This document shows positions 1-6,900 of a stretch of DNA of 7,103 nt, piece after piece; positions within the stretch are counted from its first letter, which is position 1; every line of letters starts with the position of its first letter. The notes below the pieces were generated by a model. It was not told the origin of the DNA, searched no databases, and saw only the letters and a program-made list of their open reading frames with translations. The stretch comes from Rhodoferax sp. Lineage in GTDB: Bacteria > Pseudomonadota > Gammaproteobacteria > Burkholderiales > Burkholderiaceae_C. The stretch covers positions 1 through 7,103 of the forward strand of contig JAUXQA010000341.1 in NCBI GenBank assembly GCA_030683195.1, in the 5' to 3' direction. Both the position numbers and the translations under genes were made by a program.

Positions 1-397
1 TAGTGATGACGCTGTCATCTATTTTGGTGCCCATGGTGGTGGCGGCTCCCTTGAGGCTCACTTTGTTGTCCACGGATGTGACGCCTGCAACCGCTTGCGC
101 CACGGCAACAGCCCGGTCAATCTGGGATTGGTTGTCCACAAAGCCACTCAGAAGTACCTCGCCTTTGCGGGTTTCAACCTTGAAATCAAAACCCTTGACG
201 TCCATGCTGTCAGCCAGTCCGGCCTTGACCATGGTGGTGATGACTGTGTCGTCAACCTGGGTGCCCACCGTTGTGCTTGGTGCCGGTGGGGCAGTTGTAG
301 CAGCGGTGTCAACAGGCTTGCTGCAAGCAGCCAGGGTAATCGCCATGACGCTGGCGAATGTAACGGCCAAAAGCCGAGATCCAGATGGGGTGTTCAT
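1..397 (-). CDS. BON-domain lipoprotein, probably two BON repeats (3' end outside window)
   Basis: The window holds 132 codons with no stop. The ATG at 397 follows a perfect AGGAGG (412-407) by nine bases. The protein begins with a signal peptide ending in TLAAC, a good lipobox with C25, so it is probably an outer-membrane or periplasm-facing lipoprotein. A short Ala/Thr/Pro-rich linker (about residues 31-43) leads into a BON domain at about 44-117: VGTQVDDTVITT, then KVETRKGEVLLSGF and a closing VTSVDNKVSL strand. At residue 123 the motif restarts as GTKIDDSVIT, 78 residues after its first occurrence, so a second BON domain should follow as in OsmY. The first BON domain resembles that of the upstream gene (VG..VDD..ITT.VKA; VET.KG.V.LSGF), suggesting tandem duplication. 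A periplasmic stress role is inferred from the family, and no specific function can be assigned. Confidence 0.88.
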   Translation of the reverse strand, partial: MNTPSGSRLLAVTFASVMAITLAACSKPVDTAATTAPPAPSTTVGTQVDDTVITTMVKAGLADSMDVKGFDFKVETRKGEVLLSGFVDNQSQIDRAVAVAQAVAGVTSVDNKVSLKGAATTMGTKIDDSVIT

Positions 398-406
398 TTG
401 AAGATG

Positions 407-412
407 CCTCCT
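407..412 (-). promoter_or_regulatory. Ribosome binding site of the second BON lipoprotein
   Basis: The minus strand reads AGGAGG, a full Shine-Dalgarno match, nine bases before the ATG at 397. It is unusual in lying only two bases after the T tract of the terminator at 415-454, so the translation signal directly abuts a transcription stop signal. Confidence 0.85.
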
Positions 413-414
413 GT

Positions 415-454
415 AAAAAAAAGAAACCCCGTAACTCGATAGGCGAATTCGGGG
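415..454 (-). terminator. Rho-independent terminator between the two BON genes (possible attenuator)
   Basis: On the minus strand CCCCG (454-450) pairs with CGGGG (431-427). The stem continues as AATTCG (449-444) against CGAGTT (438-433), with one G-T wobble, a single bulged A at 432 and a five-base loop (443-439). The 11-pair stem is followed by TTTCTTTTTTTT (426-415). The plus strand has no T run after the hairpin, so it should act only for leftward transcription. It lies 32 bases past the stop of the 104-residue BON gene and inside the leader of the next one, so it ends or reduces readthrough into the distal gene. Confidence 0.88.
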
Positions 455-462
455 CAACGGAG

Positions 463-479
463 TTGGGCCAACGGCCCAA
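463..479 (-). other. GC-rich hairpin just after the stop of the 104-residue BON gene
   Basis: TTGGGCC (479-473 on the minus strand) pairs perfectly with GGCCCAA (469-463) around a three-base loop. No T tract follows, so it is not a normal intrinsic terminator by itself. It may protect the 3' end of the upstream mRNA, or belong to the leader structure in front of the following terminator. The stem is clear; its function is inferred. Confidence 0.45.
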
Positions 480-486
480 GTTCAAA

Positions 487-801
487 TTAAGGACGGACGA
501 CGATGTCGTTCCTGACGGACTTCACATTGGCGACGTTGCGGGCAATATTTTCAGCGGCCGACTTTTCAGTCATGCTCTTGGCGAAACCGGACAACTGCAC
601 TGTGCCTTTCAGGGTTTCAACGCTGATGGACGTGGCGCTGACCAACTTGCTCTCAGCCATACGGGCCTTGACGAGCGTGGTGATGCCGGCGTCATCCACA
701 TAGGCGCCCACTGTTTCCTGTCCGCGTGTGACGGCGCAACCGGCGGTGGTGAGCAGGGCGACGGCCATCATGGCGGCGGCGAGTGTTGTTTTGATTTGCA
801 T
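487..801 (-). CDS. Small single-BON-domain lipoprotein (OsmY/DolP-like)
   Basis: The product has 104 residues. Its N-terminus is a lipoprotein signal: K4, then a hydrophobic run and TTAGC with the lipidated cysteine at C22. Thr at -3 is not the commonest lipobox residue. The mature part is a single BON domain of about 70 residues starting at VGAYVDD, with the family pattern SVETLKGTVQLSGF and a final VKSVRNDIVV strand. BON domains bind phospholipid or peptidoglycan-associated partners, and relatives are osmotically induced or guard the outer membrane. The exact role here is unknown. I chose the ATG at 801 over an upstream in-frame ATG at 852 because it follows a GGAGA ribosome site (812-808) by six bases and puts the signal peptide at the N-terminus. 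The gene lies 130 bases after the glucan synthase and is a paralogue of the next BON gene. A TAA stop occupies 489-487. Confidence 0.9.
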   Translation of the reverse strand: MQIKTTLAAAMMAVALLTTAGCAVTRGQETVGAYVDDAGITTLVKARMAESKLVSATSISVETLKGTVQLSGFAKSMTEKSAAENIARNVANVKSVRNDIVVRP

Positions 802-807
802 AGAGAA

Positions 808-812
808 TCTCC
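808..812 (-). promoter_or_regulatory. Ribosome binding site that fixes the BON gene start at 801
   Basis: GGAGA lies six bases before the ATG at 801, whereas the upstream in-frame ATG at 852 has no comparable purine-rich site. This supports the 104-residue form, in which the lipoprotein signal is at the N-terminus. Confidence 0.7.
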
Positions 813-823
813 GTTGGATATTG

Positions 824-852
824 ATGATGAAGGCCCCACCATCGATGGGCAA
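824..852 (-). promoter_or_regulatory. Weak candidate promoter for the 104-residue BON gene
   Basis: On the minus strand TTGCCC (852-847) and CATCAT (829-824) are separated by 17 bases. Each matches four of six positions of the sigma-70 consensus. The predicted start near 817 would leave a leader of about 16 bases containing the GGAGA ribosome site. The placement just after the synthase terminator is sensible, but the matches are poor. A rival -10 (CTAAAAT, 889-883) lies upstream but would put the terminator hairpin at the very start of the transcript. Confidence 0.28.
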
Positions 853-874
853 AAATCTGAAGCCTCTTCAGACT
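851..874 (-). terminator. Probable terminator of the glucan synthase gene
   Basis: TCTGAAG (872-866) pairs with CTTCAGA (862-856) around a three-base AGG loop and is followed by TTTTT (855-851). The stem extends outward into the T tract by a G-T and an A-T pair. It lies about 58 bases after the synthase TGA. The stem is less GC-rich than a classic strong terminator, so termination may be partial. Confidence 0.6.
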
Positions 875-910
875 GTAGCTTTATTTTAGAAATAGCAAAT
901 AAGCGCGTCC

Positions 911-924
911 GTGCGCTAGCGCAC
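911..924. repeat. 14-base perfect palindrome after the glucan synthase stop
   Basis: The sequence GTGCGCTAGCGCAC is identical on both strands and begins seven bases after the synthase stop codon. In RNA it can fold into a short GC-rich hairpin. The left arm can instead pair with CGCGCTTA further downstream (903-896 on the minus strand), an alternative stem followed by a weakly T-rich stretch. It could assist termination, protect the 3' end, or be a protein-binding site. The function is not determined. Confidence 0.5.
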
Positions 925-931
925 TTAAGAA

Positions 932-3900
932 TCAAAGTGGTATGACAAAGCTGGACTGGTCTGGCAGATCATTCCAGCGCAGAGGCTCACCGACCCGGAG
1001 CAGGCGCGCATCAGACGCGGCAAGGGCCTCCAGTGCGGCTGACTCGGACGCTCGTATCAGGGTAAAACTCATGGCCCTGCCATCTCGCACCAGCGTCAGC
1101 TCTGCTCGCGGCCAGTGGGAGGGCAGGCAAGGGTTGAATACCAGCGTTTGAGCCTGTTGGGTCAGGCCAAAAATGGACTCAATGGCTGCCCGGTGCAGCC
1201 AGGCGGCAGCGCCGGTATACCAGCTCCAACCACCTCGACCGGTGTACGGCGTGTGGGCATACACATCGCCGGCCATCACATACGGCTCAAGGCCGTAGAC
1301 GGACCCCTGAGTGGGATGGTTTGCGCGATGCGCTGGGCTGAGGTAGGTGAAGTAGGTGTAGGCTGTGTCGGTGTCTCGCTGAGCTCCGGGGTTCCTTTTT
1401 GCAAGCTCGGCTTGTGCCATCAAGGCCCAGACACCGGCATGGGAGTATTGGCCACCATTTTCTCGCACGCCGGGTGGATACGCCTGGATGTAACCCGCGC
1501 TGGGAAGGGCGTCCATCAGGGGTGGTGACAACAGCTTGATCAACCCGGCATCGGTGTCCACTAGGTGTGCCTGCGCCGCTGCTATGGCCGTCTGCTGCAT
1601 CGCCTGGGGCGCGACATTGGCCAGCACAGCCCAGGCTTGCGCAATCAGATCAATTTTGGCCTCGGAGTTGACGTTGGAACCGAGGGGCTGCCCCCCGTCA
1701 AAAAACGCACGCTTGAACCATTCACCATCCCACGCCACTGAACACAAAGCCTCTTTCCAGCCGGCTGCGGCCTGGTCCCACCGGTCAGCGCGTTGGTGGT
1801 CACTTCGCAGGCGCGCCAATGGTGAAAATTCACTGACTAACTGACAAAGAAACCAACCCAACCAGACCGACTCGCCTCGACCCTCAATGCCGACCCGGTT
1901 CATTCCGTCATTCCAGTCGCCGCTGCCCATCAGGGGTAGCCCGTGCACACCGACAGCCAAGCTGCGGTCAATCGCCCGCGCGGCGTGCTCATAGATGGAA
2001 GCGTCGTTCCCGCTGACGGTTGGCGTGCTGTAGATGTCTTCGGCACCCTCCGGTATGGCAGGACCCACGAGAAATGCGACAGGCTGATCAAGCAACGCCA
2101 CGTCGCCCGTGGCACGCAGATAGTGCACACAGGCGTGAGCGAGCCACAACAGGTCATCAGAAAAATGCGTGCGCACACCATTGCCAAGCGGGGCATGCCA
2201 CCAGTGCTGTACATCACCCGCCTCAAACTGGCGCGAGGCGCAAACAACGATCTGCTCACGAAGCATCTCGGGCGCCGCCCAGGCCAAAGCCAACGTGTCT
2301 TGCAATTGATCCCGAAAGCCAGTCGCCCCACCCGCCTGATAGAACCCGGCTTTGGCCCACAGCCGGCACGCCACCGTTTGGTAAAGAAGCCAACGATTGA
2401 CCATGGCATCGAACAACGGGTCCGGTGTCTTGACGGTCGTCGCGCCCAGAAGGCGGTCCCAGGCCAGGCGCACCTCAGCCAGGCGGTTTCGCGCACCAAC
2501 CGTACTTGCAAGGCCAGCCAGTTCCCGTGCAGCCTGCGGGTTGCTGGCGTACCCCAGCAAAAAGGTAATCGTAGCCGAATGACCTGACTTCACCTCAAAA
2601 CCAACCGAGACGGCTGCGCAGGGATCGAGTCCGTCACCCTGGCGTTGACCCAGGTGGTCGGGTATCACTAACTGTCCACGAGCATCAAAGAACTCACGGC
2701 GATCGCAGGTCCAGTCTTGGGCCTCCCCGATTTCACTGGATAAACCAAAGAACGCCGTGCCCCCCCCAAACCCGGTGGAGCTGTCGAGCTGCGTCGCCAA
2801 CAAGGCACCCAGTTCGCCCAGTCCAGAAGGGTTCTCCTGGAGAAATGCGCCGGTTCGTACCGTTCCACGGTCACTGCGATTGGCACCCATCAACCACTCT
2901 ACCAAGCCAATCAAACGTAAACGTGTTGTCTTTGGACCTCTGTTAACCAATTCAACATGTATTTGTTTGACCGAGGTCACGGAGTCCACGCACCAGGTGA
3001 CTGTGACATCAGTATCTTCATGACGGTGACTGATGCGGGTGTAGCCCTGTCCATGGGACACATGAAAACGGACGCTGCTCTCTATGCCAGCAGAGGGGGT
3101 CAGACGCCACACCTCCCGGGTCAGGGTGTTTTGCAACAAGAACCATTCGGAGGGCCGATCTTCCACCGGGTCGTTGGACCACGCGGTCAATTGATTCAGA
3201 CGGCTGTTGATCGCCCAGGTGTATCCACCGCCGGCCTCGGAGATGTGGGCCCCCAACCCGGGGTTGGCCAACACGTTGATCCATGGGCGCAAGGGTCGCT
3301 GGATAGCGCTGACCTCAAATTTGAATTCACCCGTTCCAGGCCCAAACTCACCCTGCGCCGGCTTAACCCGATCGGGGCAATCCGGCCCGTTCGCCAAGGC
3401 AGAAGTAGAGACACCACCGCGCAGTTCAAGCGCCTGCTCGTGCAGGCGGATCAGCTCCTGGACATGAAAGGCCAGGGGACGGCCATCGGCCTGGAGGGAC
3501 ACCCTGGCAAGTCCGTGGAGAGACCGGAGCTCTTCATTCGACAACTCGTCCCTGCGCAGCACGTGAAATCCCGTGCTCACCTGGGCACCAGGTGCGCCGC
3601 AATCAGCGATGTGGCGGTCGCGAAGGGCGATGAGATCGCGCTGCAAAGGCATCAAATAACTCATGGGCTCCGCATTGACGACAACCAGATCACACAGCAC
3701 ACGACCCCATGACCAGAGGTTCAGGGCCTGGGTCAAGGAGCGCAGAAGACCGACCCCCCGAGAGGCACCTACCATGACCAAAATAATGGGGCGATCGCCC
3801 GAAATACCAAAGCGCCAGGGCATGCGGCGATCGAAGGTGACGCTCGCTGCGCCATCGGTTCGTACAGCCCTCGCCTGCACGCGCGTCAGGCTCAGCGCAA

Positions 3901-6900
3901 GGGCCGTCGTGAGTGTTTGCATGGCGGCGAAATTTTCAGCGCTGATGCGCAGCGCGCGCAGGCGAATGCCGGTCAATGTGGCTGACATGAGCAATGCCCG
4001 CTTGACGTTGCCTGCCTGGCGGTATTTGTCAACCACCGCATGCAGAGCCTGAGTATTCATGGACGCGGCTGTCGCAAAGGTGAGGCGCGCGTTGGTATGG
4101 GGCTCGATTCGCAGGCTGACAGTCAATGCACAGACCGGGTCCAACCCAGTATCCAAGAGCTGCCCTGCTTGCCCCTCATCTGGTGGCGCCGGCCTGGAGC
4201 CCGACAGCACTTGGTTGGGGCCCCGATTGCGCCCACGCCAAAGCTGGCGATCCGTGGCCAATCGGACGCCCAAAACCGAGGCTTTGATATCGGTCAAAAA
4301 ATGTGCCATCTTCAGACCCTGCTCAGTCACCAAACGGGGCTTGCGCTGAAAGAACAGTGACTGTTGTGAACCAAGCCACTCTGCGGTGACAAAGAGGTTG
4401 GCGAAAGCCGGGTGAGCTTCGTCTGCCCGTTGATCTGACAGCGTCACCTCAAAAGCCGATGTCAACTCAATGTCCATGGGCACTTCGCCCAGATTTCGCA
4501 ACTCCACCTGCCTGAACTCAATGTCATCTTCCGGGCTAACCCACACGTTCGTGTGGGCATGAAGGTCGCTCCATTGCGCATCGAAGCAGACTCGATCAGC
4601 GTGAAACACGCTTTGATAGTGCGCTTTCGCATCAGGTGCAGGATGCTGAGTGATGGACACAGGCTGTAATTTGCCCCCCCATTTCACATACAAAAAGCTC
4701 CCGTACTCGTCACGCAGTGCATCATCTCGCCACCGATTGATACCCGTCTGGCCCAAGGTACTGTTACCCGCACCATTGGCCCGCAAGAGCACGCTGTATC
4801 GCCCGTTGGAGAGAATATGAGTGGGCTCGACGGCCGATTCACCGGGCACTACCTCGCGCAACAAACCAGGGACACGCTGCCGGGGTGCCAGAGACTCGGG
4901 AACCAGCGGCAAAGTCTGCAAGACAGGTATTTCACGCGGCACCCGCTCATGCAACAAGGATGACACCGCCCGCAAGTGGGCGTTGGCCATGCCCCAGCGC
5001 AGCGCTGGTCCGGCCAAAAGTACATTGGCCAAGGCAACAATGCTCATCCCCTGGTGGTGTGCCATCACCGTATCCACTGGCGTAAACAACTCTGATCCCG
5101 TGCGCCCGGCGGTAGAGTAGTCCAGCGCCTCGATAAACCCGTAGCGTCCCCGGGCGCCGAGAGCCTCCAGCACCTTGAAATTAAGGATGGCACATTGGGG
5201 CGACAGTTGCGCCGCCATGGCTGTGGCATACGGCGCAATAACCAATTCATCAGGCGGCGTTCGGCGCAGGGCGAGCCTGGGTACGCCATGAGGCGCATAT
5301 TGGTAGGCCAGCGTGAAGTCCCTGGCTGCGTAGGCTGACTCGGAAATACCCCAAGGCAGGCCATGCAGTTTGCCAAAAGTCATTTGCTCGGACAGGGCCG
5401 CGCGACTGGCCTCAAACAGGACGCTGTCACAGGGCTCATCCAATACCGCGCCGGGCATGAGGTACTCAAACATGGAGCCTGTCCATGACCGTAACCCTGC
5501 GGACGTGCCCACAGCAAAGAAGGGCCTGCCCAAGGCGTTCCAGTGGCGCACGGGCACATCACCTTTGGCAATGGCGAGAAGGCTGGTTAGTCGGGACTCC
5601 GAGGCCAACAGGTCATAGAACCCGCCATCGAGCTGCTGCTCCGCGACCCGAAATCCAATGTGAAAAAGATGCCTGCGGCGGCTGTAGAGAAAACCCAGAT
5701 CGCACGCCCAGGCCAGCTGCTCAAACGCGCTGGCCAGCGCACGAAGGCGATTGCCCGCCTGAGACACGGCAGACGAGGCACTCCGAGGTGTCAACACGTC
5801 CATTTGCGAGGATCGCATGGTGGACCGGTAATCGGCCAACAACCACCTGAGCTCCAACCGCTGTGCTGCATTCAATTGGGTACGTCGTCTCAGAAGAGGT
5901 TCAAGCCGCTTTTTTGCTGACTCAAGAGCCTGTTGCGAGACACTGAGGTCAAAGGGCGTCTCGGCTAATTCAAGGCACGCTTGGGCGACTGACAGCAGGT
6001 AACCGCTGAGATTGCCACTGTCGACCGTGGAAACATACAGGGGCAACAAAGGCTGGCCACTCTGGGTGTCGTACCAATTAAGGAAATGACCCCGGTAGCG
6101 CTGCAACCCAAGAAGCGTCTTGAGCGTTGCCTCCAGGCGGTTCAAGAGGTCGTTGGTGCCTATCCAGCCAAACTGGCGAGCGCAAGCCACACTCAAGAGA
6201 TAGAGACCAACATTGGTGGGTGACGTGCGATGCGCCACCATATCGTGCGGCGTACTTTGGAGGTTGTCCGGCGGCAAATAGTTATCTTCAGGCCCAATGC
6301 AACGCTCAAAAAAGCGCCAGGTATCTCGCGCCACACCACCCAGATAATCTTGATCGACCTGAGGGAATTGAGCCGCATCAGGCACGACGGTATTGCGACT
6401 GGCCAACCATGTCCACAAGGGCGACGCAGCCCACAACAGGCACAGTGCAGCGGCCAGCCAAGGCGTCGGGCTTGAGCCGATGGTGAGCAGTGCCCCCAAC
6501 AGCAGGAGCGCCACAACAGGCTCTGACTTGTGCAGACGAATCACCGCCAGCAACCTTGTCTTGGCTTGGGCCTGCGCAGAGGCGGCCGTTGTCCATTGCA
6601 GTAAATGGCGTCGACTCACAAGCATGCGGTAGGTTGACCTTCCCACCGCGTCAAGTGCCATGAGGGATTGCTGCAGCAACTGCGCCAAAAGCCACAGGCC
6701 TCCGCACAGCGCCCGTGCCACGTCAGTCAGAGCAGCCCGGTAAAAGTGACCCTTGGCCACATCGTCCTTGCTCGGTGAAAGCCCCGCCACCGCACCCATG
6801 ATCGGCCCGGCGGTAAAGGCGCCAAAAACCAATGCCAGCGCAAGCCAGGGCGACATAACGCCGCCGAGCAGCGTCAGCACAATCAGACCCAAGGACATCG

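Noticed and set aside
427..454. Bidirectional terminator
   Set aside because: The plus strand after the stem reads CAACGG with no T run, and no plus-strand gene points into it.
457..485. Possible promoter for the distal BON gene, TTGAAC with a 17-base spacer
   Set aside because: The -10 position reads CTCCGT, which matches the consensus at only one base, and the spacer is itself a perfect hairpin. The strong terminator would also follow at once.
802..852. Upstream in-frame start for the 104-residue BON gene
   Set aside because: It would add 17 residues before the signal peptide, lacks a good ribosome site and would overlap the candidate promoter. The ATG at 801 has a ribosome site and gives a proper lipoprotein signal.
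385..945. A 186-codon open frame on the plus strand across the BON gene and both intergenic regions
   Set aside because: It is antisense to the 104-residue BON lipoprotein and runs through terminator hairpins. The product is low in hydrophobic pattern and unlike any family I know.
1930..2511. A 193-codon open frame on the minus strand in another frame of the synthase
   Set aside because: It overlaps the GH94 catalytic barrel in a different frame. The translation is Arg/Trp/Pro/Cys-rich, typical of a shadow frame, and no frameshift is needed because the main frame is continuous.
2957..3712. A 251-codon open frame on the plus strand
   Set aside because: It lies wholly antisense to the glucan synthase, whose domains and motifs are intact. 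Its translation shows no recognisable domain and fits a shadow of a GC-rich coding strand.
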